Source: an uncultured Prevotellaceae bacterium (lineage in GTDB: Bacteria; Bacteroidota; Bacteroidia; Bacteroidales; Bacteroidaceae). Taken from it: a DNA stretch of 64,000 nucleotides. Every line of letters begins with the position of its first letter. Position 1 is the first letter of the stretch. Positions 9,728-18,291 of the stretch are shown here, one piece after another. The stretch is taken from positions 59,642 to 123,641 of the forward strand of contig CACZDV010000003.1 in the NCBI GenBank assembly GCA_902780025.1, in the 5' to 3' direction. The notes beneath the pieces are model-generated. The model was not told where the DNA came from. It searched no databases and worked only from the letters and a program-made list of their open reading frames with translations. A program made the translations under genes and the position numbers.

Positions 9728-10711
9728 TCATATCTTCCCCAATATTCTGTCCATTGCCCAGTTCACCGGCGTAGCCGAGACGCTGGTACACTCGCAAACG
9801 GCAAGACCCTGCAGATGCTCTATCACGTTCTTGATAAGCGGGAACTGCACATAGGGAGGGTTGGGCACCGTTATAGACTCCGTACCCTCACTGGTATACA
9901 GCTTGATGGGGGCATAGTCAAAGACCGAGAACAGCAGTTTACCACGGTCACCGACAATCTCAATACGATCCTCCCGGGCCGACTCATGGGCCACAAAGCA
10001 CCAGCTGCCGCTACCCGAGAGACCGTTCTCGAAACGGAAACAGGCCGACACCGTGTCTTCCGCCTGATACAGGCGTCCGCGATTAGTACTGAACCCCTCT
10101 GCATCGAGAATCACGCCGAACATCATCTGAAGCAGATCCAGCTGGTGAGGAGCCAAGTCATAAAAATAACCACCGCCGGCAATGTCGGGCTGCAGACGCC
10201 ACGGCAGGTTCTCAGGATGACCGTAATCCAGTTCCCTGGGAGGCACTGAAAAACGCACCTGAACACTCATCACACGACCTATCACCCCATCTTCCACAAT
10301 TTGTTTCACCCGTAGGAAGTATGGCAGGTAGCGGCGGTAGTAAGCCACGAAGCAGGGCACACCTGTACGCTCCGAGATACTGTTGATGCGCGCACAGTCT
10401 TCATACGACGCTGCCAACGGCTTCTCTACATAGACGGGCTTACCAGCCTTCATGGCCATGATGGCGAAGGTGGCGTGGCTCGACGGTGGCGTGGCTACAT
10501 AGACGGCGTTCACGTCGGGGTCGTCTATCAGCTGCTGGGCGTCTGTGTACCATTTCGGTATGCCGTGGGCGATGGCGTATGTACGGGCACGCTGTTCGCT
10601 ACGGCTCATCACCGCAACCACGCTTGAACCCTCAACCTCGCTGAAGGCCGGACCGCTTTTTTTCTCGGTCACCTCGCCACAACCTATGAATCCCCACTTC
10701 AGAATCTTCAT
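9728..10711 (-). CDS. Gfo/Idh/MocA-family NAD(P)-dependent oxidoreductase
   Basis: I place the start at ATG 10711 (MKILKWGFIGCGEV), giving 327 residues; the open frame extends to 10795 but that part lies across the promoter region. The N-terminus is a Rossmann fold with GFIGCGEV. Next come a YVEKPLA segment (the EKP motif of the family, with the key Lys) and a DLAPHQLDLL segment in the C-terminal sheet domain, where the His is commonly catalytic. Members oxidise or epimerise sugars and cyclitols; the substrate is unknown here. A minus-strand -7 box (10742-10749) lies 30 bp upstream, and the promoter region is shared with the divergent membrane-protein gene. Confidence 0.87.
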   Translation of the reverse strand: MKILKWGFIGCGEVTEKKSGPAFSEVEGSSVVAVMSRSEQRARTYAIAHGIPKWYTDAQQLIDDPDVNAVYVATPPSSHATFAIMAMKAGKPVYVEKPLAASYEDCARINSISERTGVPCFVAYYRRYLPYFLRVKQIVEDGVIGRVMSVQVRFSVPPRELDYGHPENLPWRLQPDIAGGGYFYDLAPHQLDLLQMMFGVILDAEGFSTNRGRLYQAEDTVSACFRFENGLSGSGSWCFVAHESAREDRIEIVGDRGKLLFSVFDYAPIKLYTSEGTESITVPNPPYVQFPLIKNVIEHLQGLAVCECTSVSATPVNWAMDRILGKI

Positions 10712-10741
10712 AAAATGTTTTAATTTTCTGCTTAAACGGTG

Positions 10742-10749
10742 CAAAGTTA
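10742..10749 (-). promoter_or_regulatory. -7 promoter box for the Gfo/Idh/MocA gene
   Basis: Minus-strand TAACTTTG followed by GCA, 30 bp before the ATG at 10711. It sits only 13 bp from the opposite-facing -7 box at 10763-10770. Confidence 0.55.
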
Positions 10750-10762
10750 CGAAAAAAGTCAG

Positions 10763-10770
10763 TACCTTTG
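10763..10770 (+). promoter_or_regulatory. -7 promoter box for the membrane-protein/hisB operon
   Basis: TACCTTTG followed by CC. Because this box lies at 10763-10770, a TTG start at 10768 is ruled out and translation should begin at ATG 10786 or 10801. Confidence 0.55.
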
Positions 10771-10800
10771 CCATCTGAAACAAAAATGATAACAATTTTT

Positions 10801-11748
10801 ATGGAAACAAAGAATGAAGACACCTGTCTGAAGATACGCTCTACCAGAGCCACCGTGGCTGCCGGACTGCGCTTGTACATGGGTAATTTCCGCCGCATTT
10901 TCCGCGCTACATGGCTGCCCGCACTGCTTTTAGCACTAGCAAGCGCCCTTTCTTATCAGATGATGATATCAACCACGTCGCGTTTACAGAACAGCATGGC
11001 ACAGATGGCCCAAGGTCACATGGATGGAGACTGGATGTCCCAGTATCTCATGCAGTCAGGTGTATCGCTACTGAGTTTCCTCGTGATGCTGCTGTTCGTC
11101 TCTTATGCCTTCTCCATGCTTAGCCGCCACCGTCAGGAGGGTTTTATTCCCGTTCCTGCCCGTTGGCTGACAAAGCCCGATGGCCGTTCACTGGCACGGA
11201 CCGTAGCCATCGCTATGGTTTGGTTTGTCGTTACGCTGATTGTGACTGTCATTTGTAGCATTGTCCTTGCGTTGGGAGTGGTCCGACACTCTGTCGCCAT
11301 CATGGGAATCAGCCTGTTGCTGGCGATTGTGCTAATGGCTTTGCTGTTACCCCTGACCTACCCTTCCATGCGCTACGTTACTACCCGCGACACCCGCCTC
11401 TTTGACATCTTGGGTTCCGGCTACCGACAGGGGCTGCGCTACTGGGGTTACATCTTTGCGGTGCTCTTCGTTATCATCCTTATAGCTGCGGTCATCCTGT
11501 CTGTCACCATGCTGCCGGCCATCGTGCTTCTGACCGCTAATATTAAGGCCCAAGCCGGAGCAGCCATGGGCGACGCCTTAGGCATGCCTTCATACATGAG
11601 CTGGATGTCCTTCCTGGTATTCACCTTGTCCGGGTTCATTCAGGCTTACGTCGCCTTAGCTATTATTTTCCCTGCCTACTACATGGCAGGTTCCATCGAA
11701 CAACAAGAAATCCAGAGAAATGAAACAACAAAGAATACTATTCATTGA
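10801..11748 (+). CDS. Multi-pass membrane protein, function unknown
   Basis: From ATG 10801 (METKNEDTC) the product has 315 residues; ATG 10786 is an alternative start. About six hydrophobic segments are visible, including those around [43 protein letters not shown] and [15 protein letters not shown]. The pattern resembles the uncharacterised membrane proteins often called glycerophosphoryl diester phosphodiesterase membrane-domain-like, but I cannot assign a family. Its last 29 bp overlap hisB in another frame, so the two are co-transcribed. Confidence 0.75.
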   Translation: METKNEDTCLKIRSTRATVAAGLRLYMGNFRRIFRATWLPALLLALASALSYQMMISTTSRLQNSMAQMAQGHMDGDWMSQYLMQSGVSLLSFLVMLLFVSYAFSMLSRHRQEGFIPVPARWLTKPDGRSLARTVAIAMVWFVVTLIVTVICSIVLALGVVRHSVAIMGISLLLAIVLMALLLPLTYPSMRYVTTRDTRLFDILGSGYRQGLRYWGYIFAVLFVIILIAAVILSVTMLPAIVLLTANIKAQAGAAMGDALGMPSYMSWMSFLVFTLSGFIQAYVALAIIFPAYYMAGSIEQQEIQRNETTKNTIH

Positions 11749-12796
11749 CCGCGACGGAACCCTTATCCGCGAGCCTGAGGACGAGCAGATAGATTCCTTT
11801 GAGAAGCTGCGCTTCACCGAGGGTATGTTCCAGCACTTAGGCTTCATACGCCGCAACCTCGACTTCCGCTTCGTCATGGTCAGCAACCAGGACGGCTTGG
11901 GTACCGACTCATTCCCCGAAGATACCTTCTGGCCCGTCCACAATTTCATACTACAGGCACTCGAGGACGAGGGCATCACCTTCGATGAACAGCTCATTGA
12001 CCGACACTTCCCCGAGGACAACGCCCCAACCCGCAAGCCAGGTACGGGAATGGTGGAGAAGTACATGAACAACCCTGCGTACGATATTGAAAACTCGTAT
12101 GTTATAGGAGACCGCGATACTGACGAACAGTTGGCCCGCAACATCGGCTGCAAGGCGCTTATTCTCGGACGTGACGGCATGACCTGGGAGAAGATTGCCG
12201 AACTGCTGTTTGCCGGAGAGCGCATCGCTGAGGTCAGGCGAACCACCAAGGAAACGGACATTCATATAAAGGTGAACCTCGACGGCACAGGTAAGTGTGA
12301 CATCCAGACGGGACTCGGATTCTTTGACCACATGCTCGAACAGATTGGCAAGCACGGCATGATGGACCTGACCATCCACACCCGTGGCGACCTTCACGTC
12401 GATGAGCACCATACCATTGAGGACACGGCTCTCGCATTGGGAGAATGTCTGCTCAAGGCACTAGGCGACAAGCGCGGTATTGAGCGCTACGGCTACACCC
12501 TGCCTATGGACGACTGTCTCTGCTCCGTTGCCCTCGACTTCGGCGGCCGTCCCTGGCTGGTCTGGGATGCCGAGTTCCATCGTGAGCGTGTCGGCGAAAT
12601 GCCCACCGAGATGTTCCTCCACTTCTTCAAGAGTTTGAGTGATGCTGCCCGTATGAACCTCAACATCAAGGCTGAAGGCGACAACGAGCACCACAAGATA
12701 GAAGGTATCTTCAAGGCCCTGGCCCGCTCACTCCGCATGGCCGTCCGCCGCGACATATACCACTACCAGCTGCCCTCCACCAAGGGAATGCTGTAA
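11720..12796 (+). CDS. hisB: Bifunctional histidinol-phosphatase / imidazoleglycerol-phosphate dehydratase
   Basis: The 358-residue protein is a two-domain HisB. The N-terminal HAD phosphatase has FIDRDGTL (nucleophile Asp10, Asp12) and [11 protein letters not shown]. The C-terminal dehydratase has [29 protein letters not shown] and [18 protein letters not shown], which hold the metal-binding His/Glu sets. It carries out the sixth and eighth steps of histidine synthesis. The start is fixed because the phosphatase motif begins at residue 8, so the 29-bp overlap with the upstream membrane-protein gene is real. No other his gene is in the window, whereas hisG, hisD, hisC and hisB are often grouped in this phylum. 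Confidence 0.96.
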   Translation: MKQQRILFIDRDGTLIREPEDEQIDSFEKLRFTEGMFQHLGFIRRNLDFRFVMVSNQDGLGTDSFPEDTFWPVHNFILQALEDEGITFDEQLIDRHFPEDNAPTRKPGTGMVEKYMNNPAYDIENSYVIGDRDTDEQLARNIGCKALILGRDGMTWEKIAELLFAGERIAEVRRTTKETDIHIKVNLDGTGKCDIQTGLGFFDHMLEQIGKHGMMDLTIHTRGDLHVDEHHTIEDTALALGECLLKALGDKRGIERYGYTLPMDDCLCSVALDFGGRPWLVWDAEFHRERVGEMPTEMFLHFFKSLSDAARMNLNIKAEGDNEHHKIEGIFKALARSLRMAVRRDIYHYQLPSTKGML

Positions 12797-12820
12797 GGAA
12801 ACAAATAGGAGTCTCTAAAC

Positions 12821-13594
12821 ATGGGAAAAGGGAAATTAGCTAAGTTTGCGGATATGGAGACGTACGAGAACGTGTTCCAATATCCATTCTGCACCTACGA
12901 AGAGCATCCGTTCACGATGCAGGGACACTGGCGCGACGAGTACTTCAAGAACCAGAACCCCATCGTGCTCGAACTGGGTTGCGGCAAGGGAGAGTATGCC
13001 GTAGAACTGGCGCGCAACTACCCCGACAAGAACTTCATCGGTGTCGACATCAAGGGAGCACGGATGTGGACAGGTGCCACACAGGCCTTGAAAGAGGGGT
13101 TGAAGAATGTAGCCTTCCTGCGCACCAACATTGAAATAATAGACCGTTTCTTCGCTCCAGACGAGGTGCAGGAGATATGGCTGACGTTCAGCGACCCGCA
13201 GATGAAGAATCCCCGGAAGCGCCTGACGTCGACCTACTTCATGGAACGTTACCGCCGTTTCCTGATGGACGGTGGGACGATACACCTGAAGACGGATTCC
13301 AACTTCCTCTTTACTTATACCACTTATATGGTGGAGAGAAACCAACTGCCTCTGGACTTCCGAACCGAAGACCTGTACCACGATGAGCAGTCGGCCCACA
13401 ACGTGGAGCCTGCTACCCTGTCGGTACAGACCTACTACGAGCAGATGTGGATAGCCCGGGGGTTGAACATCCGTTATATGAGGTGGCACCTGCCCCACTC
13501 TGTCCAGCTTGCTGAGCCTGACGTGGAGATTGAGCTGGACGAATATCGCTCCTACCACCGTACCAAGCGCAGTTCACTTGACAAAGCAAAATAA
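12821..13594 (+). CDS. trmB: tRNA (guanine-46-N7)-methyltransferase TrmB
   Basis: The 257-residue protein has the SAM-binding motif [16 protein letters not shown] (about residues 48-63), the acidic strand end IGVDIKG, and [15 protein letters not shown] in place of the usual DPWPKKRH motif that holds the catalytic Asp. It makes m7G at position 46 of tRNA variable loops. It follows hisB by 24 bp on the same strand and precedes the LRR gene by 8 bp. Confidence 0.92.
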   Translation: MGKGKLAKFADMETYENVFQYPFCTYEEHPFTMQGHWRDEYFKNQNPIVLELGCGKGEYAVELARNYPDKNFIGVDIKGARMWTGATQALKEGLKNVAFLRTNIEIIDRFFAPDEVQEIWLTFSDPQMKNPRKRLTSTYFMERYRRFLMDGGTIHLKTDSNFLFTYTTYMVERNQLPLDFRTEDLYHDEQSAHNVEPATLSVQTYYEQMWIARGLNIRYMRWHLPHSVQLAEPDVEIELDEYRSYHRTKRSSLDKAK

Positions 13595-13602
13595 AAAACT
13601 AT

Positions 13603-15351
13603 ATGGTCATGAGAAAGAATATAACCACGCTACTTTTCGCCATACTGCCCATGATGGGTATGGCACAGTCTATGAACGTCAACGTAGACTCTGTTGGCAC
13701 CTTAGAGAAGCAACTGCCCGAGGATAAACGCTTCAAGGTTGCCGAGTTGAAGATTACCGGTCCGTTGAACGGTGCTGACCTGAAACTGCTCAGCCAGATT
13801 GTCACCCGCAGCAAGGTGAACAAGAAGATTGCCGACGAATGCTTAGTCACCAGCCTCGACCTGAGCGAGGCCGTCATTATGGAGGGCAAAGCAGGCATGA
13901 GGACTGAGAACAACACCATGCCCAACGCCCTGTTCTCAGGAGCGAAGAGTCTGGTGAAGGTCATTCTGCCCCAAAATATCATCAACGTGGGTCGCAACAG
14001 CTTTGACAACTGCACGGCATTGACCGACGTCACCATACCAGAGTCGGTCATCACCATCGGCAGCAACGCCTTCAGCGACTGTACCAGCCTGTCTGCCATC
14101 CGTCTGCCGAAGGTGCTGACCAAGATTGAACACGATGCCTTCGAGGAATGCACCAGTCTGACCGTTGTTGAGATTCCCGAGAACGTGGTCACCATTGAGA
14201 ACAACGCCTTCAACGGCTGTAAGTCGCTGAGCAAGGTGACCATCCTTGGCAGCATCAAGGAGATTAGCAGTGCTACGTTCATGGGCTGCGAGGCACTGAC
14301 GGAGATTACCGTTCCTGAGAGTGTCACCACTATCGGCAACAACGCCTTCCGCGGCTGTAAGAGCCTGCCCACCATCGTCCTGAGCGAACAGATAAACGAG
14401 ATAGGCAGCTCGGCTTTCGAGAAGTGCAGCAGCCTGAGCAGTATCAGCATCGACAAGGTCGAGAAAATCGGCTCCAGCGCCTTTGAAGAGTGCAGCAGCC
14501 TGGAGTCCATCGACATTGAGGGAGTAAAGAAAATGGGTAACAGCGCTTTCGAACAGTGTACCAACCTGAAGTCAGTCAACATACAGGGCACTCTTGACGA
14601 AATCGGAATGGAGACCTTTGCCAACTGTGGAAACCTGACATCCATCACCCTGCCCAATAGCATCAAGAAGATAGAGAGCAAATCATTCATCGGCTGCAAG
14701 AGCCTGGAGACCATCGAACTGCCGTCGTCGCTGGCAAAGATGAACGACAACGTGTTCGAGGAATGTGTCTCACTGAAATACATCGTCATACCGACTTCGG
14801 TAAAGGATATAGGTTCCAGTTGCTTCGAGAACTGTACCGCCCTTGACAGCGTCAGGATTCAGGGTTTCATCGACGAGATTGAGAGCGAGACCTTCCGTGG
14901 CTGCCACAGCCTGAAGTCTGTCAGCCTGCCCGTCTCCGTTAAGAAGATCGGTTCGAAGGCATTCCTGGAGTGTTCCGCCCTTACCAGCATCACGCTGCCC
15001 GTCACGCTGCAAAGCATTGGCAGTAGTGCTTTCGAGAAGTGTTCCATGCTGCAGAGCATCGTCATTCCCGCTGCCGTCAAGGAGATTGGTAGCGATGCGT
15101 TCCGCGAGTGTAGCACCCTGGCTTCCGCCGACCTCGCCGTCAGTCTCAAAGACGTCAGCGGCGGTGCCTTTTCCAAGTGCGTCAGCCTGCGCGAAGTGAA
15201 CGTCAACGCACCCATTCCTCCGAAAATCACCAAGACTACGTTCAAGGATGTGGTGCTCGGTGCCTGCAAGTTCTACATTCCCAAAGGCACCAAGAGTAGC
15301 TACATGCAGGACAAGCAGTGGCAGAAGATCCCTCAGTTGTTGGAAAGGTAA
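13603..15351 (+). CDS. Secreted leucine-rich repeat protein (LRR_5, BspA-like)
   Basis: The 582-residue protein starts with a signal peptide (ATG 13603 or 13609, the latter giving MRKNITTLLFAI; cleavage expected near MAQS). From about residue 95 it is built of some 20 repeats of 22-24 residues with the pattern IGSSAFEKCSSLSSI.IP.SV, the LRR_5 type named after BspA of Tannerella forsythia. The last 40 residues (FYIPKGTKSSYMQDKQWQ) form the usual LRR_5 end. Such proteins are exported and often bind host or neighbour surfaces; no Por-type C-terminal sorting domain is seen. The repetitive codons also create long open frames on the opposite strand. Confidence 0.9.
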   Translation: MVMRKNITTLLFAILPMMGMAQSMNVNVDSVGTLEKQLPEDKRFKVAELKITGPLNGADLKLLSQIVTRSKVNKKIADECLVTSLDLSEAVIMEGKAGMRTENNTMPNALFSGAKSLVKVILPQNIINVGRNSFDNCTALTDVTIPESVITIGSNAFSDCTSLSAIRLPKVLTKIEHDAFEECTSLTVVEIPENVVTIENNAFNGCKSLSKVTILGSIKEISSATFMGCEALTEITVPESVTTIGNNAFRGCKSLPTIVLSEQINEIGSSAFEKCSSLSSISIDKVEKIGSSAFEECSSLESIDIEGVKKMGNSAFEQCTNLKSVNIQGTLDEIGMETFANCGNLTSITLPNSIKKIESKSFIGCKSLETIELPSSLAKMNDNVFEECVSLKYIVIPTSVKDIGSSCFENCTALDSVRIQGFIDEIESETFRGCHSLKSVSLPVSVKKIGSKAFLECSALTSITLPVTLQSIGSSAFEKCSMLQSIVIPAAVKEIGSDAFRECSTLASADLAVSLKDVSGGAFSKCVSLREVNVNAPIPPKITKTTFKDVVLGACKFYIPKGTKSSYMQDKQWQKIPQLLER

Positions 15352-15370
15352 AAGGTAAGAAGTAAAAGAT

Positions 15371-16471
15371 ATGACACTATATCCTAAACTGATTATGGAT
15401 GCGCTGGCTACGGTGACGTATGCCGGTACGAAGAAGAATCTCGTAGAAAGCCAGATGGTGGCCGACCAGCCCGCCATCAACGGCAATCAGGTGACCGTCG
15501 TGCTGGAGTTCCCGCGCGATACCGATCCCTTCCTCAAGTCCACCGTCAAAGCTGCCGAGGCGGCTATCAAGTACCATTGCGGACAGGACGTAGAGGTGAC
15601 CATCAAGACGGAGTTCAAGTCGGCTCCCCGCCCTGAGGTGGAACAGTTGCTGCCTGGCGTCAAGAACATCATCGCCGTCAGCTCAGGCAAGGGCGGCGTC
15701 GGCAAGTCAACAGTCTCGGCCAACCTGGCGATTGCCCTGGCCCGCCTGGGCTATAAGGTAGGACTTTTGGACTGCGACATCTTCGGACCCTCGATGCCCA
15801 AGATGTTCAACGTCGAGGACGAACGCCCTTATGCCGTCAAGGTAGACGGGCGCGACCTTATCTGCCCCATCGAGCAGTACGGCGTCAAGATGCTTTCCAT
15901 CGGCTTCTTTGTCTCACCCACCACGGCTACCCTATGGCGCGGCGGCATGGCTACCAGTGCCCTGAAACAGCTCATTGCCGATGCCGACTGGGGCGAACTC
16001 GACTACTTTATCCTTGACACCCCGCCAGGCACCAGCGACATCCATCTGACCCTGCTCCAGACGCTGCCCATCACCGGTGCCGTCATCGTCTCAACGCCCC
16101 AGCAGGTGGCATTGGCCGACGCCCGCAAGGGGATCGACATGTACCGCAACGAGAAGGTCAACGTGCCCATCCTCGGACTGATAGAGAACATGGCGTGGTT
16201 CACACCCGCCGAACTGCCTGGCAACCGCTACTACATCTTCGGGCGCGAGGGCTGCAAGCAGCTAGCCGAGGAGATGCAAGTACCCCTGCTGGCTCAGATA
16301 CCGCTCGTACAGAGCATCTGCGACAGCGGCGACCAAGGTACTCCCGCCGCCCTCAGCAGCGACACCGCCACGGGACTGGCCTTCATCAACCTGGCCCAGT
16401 CGGTAGTTACCGTCGTCAACCGACGCAACCGTGAGCAGCCCAAGACCAAGATTGTAGGGATGAACAAATAA
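15371..16471 (+). CDS. Mrp/NBP35-family P-loop ATPase, iron-sulfur cluster carrier
   Basis: The 366-residue protein has an N-terminal MIP18 (DUF59) domain of about 90 residues, then the deviant Walker A motif SSGKGGVGKSTV (about residues 104-115), the switch DCDIFGPSMPK and FILDTPPGTSD. These define the Mrp (ApbC) group, which carries Fe-S clusters to apoproteins. The CxxC pair that many Mrp proteins use to bind the bridging cluster is not present at the expected place (the segment reads ENMAWFTPAEL then a later GREGC), so cluster binding may differ or depend on other residues. The gene follows the LRR gene by 19 bp and ends before a large hairpin. Confidence 0.9.
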   Translation: MTLYPKLIMDALATVTYAGTKKNLVESQMVADQPAINGNQVTVVLEFPRDTDPFLKSTVKAAEAAIKYHCGQDVEVTIKTEFKSAPRPEVEQLLPGVKNIIAVSSGKGGVGKSTVSANLAIALARLGYKVGLLDCDIFGPSMPKMFNVEDERPYAVKVDGRDLICPIEQYGVKMLSIGFFVSPTTATLWRGGMATSALKQLIADADWGELDYFILDTPPGTSDIHLTLLQTLPITGAVIVSTPQQVALADARKGIDMYRNEKVNVPILGLIENMAWFTPAELPGNRYYIFGREGCKQLAEEMQVPLLAQIPLVQSICDSGDQGTPAALSSDTATGLAFINLAQSVVTVVNRRNREQPKTKIVGMNK

Positions 16472-16490
16472 GCTACCCGGCACCTACAGG

Positions 16491-16535
16491 CCCGCTACCT
16501 ACTACCTACAGGGCCTGTACCCGGTAGGTAGCGGG
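16491..16535. terminator. Long inverted repeat between convergent genes (possible bidirectional terminator)
   Basis: CCCGCTACCTAC at 16491-16502 pairs perfectly with GTAGGTAGCGGG at 16524-16535, with a smaller palindrome (TACAG GGC CTGTA) in the loop. It lies between the stops of the Mrp ATPase gene and the symporter gene. There is no T tract on either strand, so a factor-independent terminator is not certain. Confidence 0.5.
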
Positions 16536-16565
16536 GAGATTGCGGTGCGTGGCACAATTAACAGA

Positions 16566-17765
16566 TCAGGATCTGTTTTGCATGACGACGGCACAGGAGG
16601 CATCACCGGTAACTGACATAACCGTACGGCCCATGTCCACGATACGGTCAACGCCTGCCACAATAGCCACACACTCCACAGGAATCTGAGCAGAAGCGAA
16701 GACCATCGCCATCAATGCCAGCGATCCGCCAGGAATGCCAGGCGTACCGATAGAGGCAACGGTCGATGCAAAGGCAATGGCAAAATACTGATGCAACGTC
16801 AGGTCGATGCCACAGCAGGCTGCCATGAATACTGAGGCGACACCGAGGTAGATGGCAACACCATCCATATTGATGGTGGCTCCCAGGGAAAGGACGAAGT
16901 TGCCGATATCCCGGCGGACACCTAACTTCTCAGTACACTCCATGGTGTAAGGCAGGGTGGCAACGGACGAGTCGCTGGAAAAGGCAAACAGCATGGCGGG
17001 TCGCAAACCCTTGAAAAACTTTATGGGCGACATGCCGCCTAACAGATAGACCAGGGAACCATACACACAGACAGCGTGGAGGGTGAAGCAGGAATAGCCC
17101 AGGGCGACAAGTACGGCGTAAGAACCCAATACACTGGGGCCATTAGAAACTACGACTGGCGTCAGCATGCAGAACACACCGTAAGGTGCCAACGCCATGA
17201 TGTAAGTCAGTATCTTTGATACAACAACGTTGGCACTGAGTGTGAGCTTCCGCAAGGGTTCCCCAGGCTCACCGACATGAACCATTGCCACACCGAAGAA
17301 GAGGGCTATCACTATGACTTGCATCATCGTCATATTGGTCAGCGGGAGCATGATGTTCTGCGGGAACATGTTGACAATCTGGTCCATAATGGTGAGGTCT
17401 GGTATCTCAACTTCCGGTGTGCTGCTGCCAGTGTCCACATGGATGAGGGGCAGATAGCCTTTCGCGAGTGTGGAGACGACCAGTCCGAGTGCGACGGCAA
17501 TAACGGTGGTAAACATGAAATAGAACAAAGCCCGCAGTCCCAGTCTGCCAACCTTCGACACGTCGTTCATAGACAGAATACCTGCCATGATGGAAAACAG
17601 CACCAGCGGCACGACGATGAACTTCAGCAGATTCAGGAAGATGCTTCCCAAAGGCTTGATGTAATCGTTCACAAAGTCGGCATAGTCTTGCAACAGGATG
17701 CCAGCAATAACAGCCAGGACAAGTGCTATAGCAATCTGGGAGGTCAGCGACAGTTTCTTCATCAT
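16566..17765 (-). CDS. Dicarboxylate/amino acid:cation symporter (DAACS family)
   Basis: From ATG 17765 (MMKKLSLTSQIAIALVLAV) the product has 399 residues. About eight hydrophobic segments are seen, with the family signatures FAFSSDSSVATLPYT (serine-rich re-entrant loop HP1) and SIGTPGIPGGSLALMA (HP2), and NMDGVAIY in TM7, a binding motif for Na+ and substrate. Substrates of close groups are glutamate, aspartate or C4-dicarboxylates taken up with Na+ or H+; which one is not decided here. A -7 box at 17786-17793 rules out the longer frame that starts at 17798. Confidence 0.9.
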   Translation of the reverse strand: MMKKLSLTSQIAIALVLAVIAGILLQDYADFVNDYIKPLGSIFLNLLKFIVVPLVLFSIMAGILSMNDVSKVGRLGLRALFYFMFTTVIAVALGLVVSTLAKGYLPLIHVDTGSSTPEVEIPDLTIMDQIVNMFPQNIMLPLTNMTMMQVIVIALFFGVAMVHVGEPGEPLRKLTLSANVVVSKILTYIMALAPYGVFCMLTPVVVSNGPSVLGSYAVLVALGYSCFTLHAVCVYGSLVYLLGGMSPIKFFKGLRPAMLFAFSSDSSVATLPYTMECTEKLGVRRDIGNFVLSLGATINMDGVAIYLGVASVFMAACCGIDLTLHQYFAIAFASTVASIGTPGIPGGSLALMAMVFASAQIPVECVAIVAGVDRIVDMGRTVMSVTGDASCAVVMQNRS

Positions 17766-17785
17766 ACTTACTTTGTTTTTGTTTG

Positions 17786-17793
17786 CAAAGATA
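17786..17793 (-). promoter_or_regulatory. -7 promoter box for the DAACS symporter
   Basis: Minus-strand TATCTTTG followed by CA, 20 bp upstream of the chosen ATG at 17765. A -33 element is not evident. Confidence 0.55.
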
Positions 17794-17917
17794 CACATTT
17801 ATTTTTGAAAACAGCTTGAAATATTGTTTCTTTAGACAGAAATCCGCCCCATATCGCAGTTTTGTCCAGTAATGAGGTGATTGTCCATACAACTTGAAGA
17901 AGAAAAACTATCTTTTC

Positions 17918-17948
17918 TTGCAATCAACTGTTATTCGTCGTATCTTTG
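17918..17948 (+). promoter_or_regulatory. Strong-looking Bacteroidetes promoter with no protein gene downstream
   Basis: TTG at 17918-17920, a spacer of exactly 20 bp, and TATCTTTG at 17941-17948 followed by CA. Transcription should start near 17953-17956. Confidence 0.65.
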
Positions 17949-17953
17949 CATCA

Positions 17954-18068
17954 GAAATAAGTTTCATACGGTTAAGACATACAGTTTTTTCATTATTATG
18001 TTTGTTTATAGTTAGTTAATTGGTTATCACAATTCAGGGTTCGCAGCGGCGAGCCCTGATTGCTTTTA
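17954..18068 (+). ncRNA. Candidate small RNA (about 115 nt)
   Basis: A full promoter (17918-17948) and a strong hairpin with T tract (18030-18068) bound about 115 nt with no plausible reading frame. The body is AT-rich with few stable stems except the terminator. No known RNA family is recognised; the length is too short for a typical 6S RNA. The ends are inferred from the promoter and terminator only. Confidence 0.45.
18030..18068 (+). terminator. Rho-independent terminator of the candidate small RNA
   Basis: The arms CAATTCAGGGTTCGC and GCGAGCCCTGATTG pair over 14 bp with one bulged T and one G-T pair, followed by CTTTTATAT. Confidence 0.65.
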
Positions 18069-18088
18069 TATCTACAGGTACATAAAAA

Positions 18089-18112
18089 AGGGGAACCTTC
18101 TCAGGCTCCCCT
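18089..18112 (-). terminator. Terminator of the leftward ileS operon
   Basis: Arms AGGGGAACC and GGCTCCCCT with one mismatch. Read leftward the stem is followed by six T. It lies about 180 bp past the stop of the last operon gene (18292). Confidence 0.55.
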
Positions 18113-18291
18113 TTCTGTTGCTTTCTCGCATTGCTTTAAAGGCATTGCGATAAAGTCATCTGAGTTCGTTTGTCTCACGACATACATCACTCTTGATTAA
18201 CCTTAATAATCTAATACCATGAAAAACACACTGCAAATATAGACAAATTTCTTGGAAAAACCGGCTAAACGCCCAAAGGAAAGACCAATAA
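18113..18291. other. Intergenic stretch without a supported gene
   Basis: No conserved gene seen. It holds a repeated GCATTGC heptamer (near 18128 and 18143) and an eight-codon frame at 18219-18242 (ATG to TAG, MKNTLQI) after an AT-rich run. The frame could be the remnant of a lost gene start but nothing supports expression. Confidence 0.35.

Noticed and set aside
13599-14789. 396-residue leftward frame opposite the LRR gene
   Set aside because: It mirrors the repeats of the LRR gene codon by codon and has no family features; it is a shadow of repetitive coding sequence.
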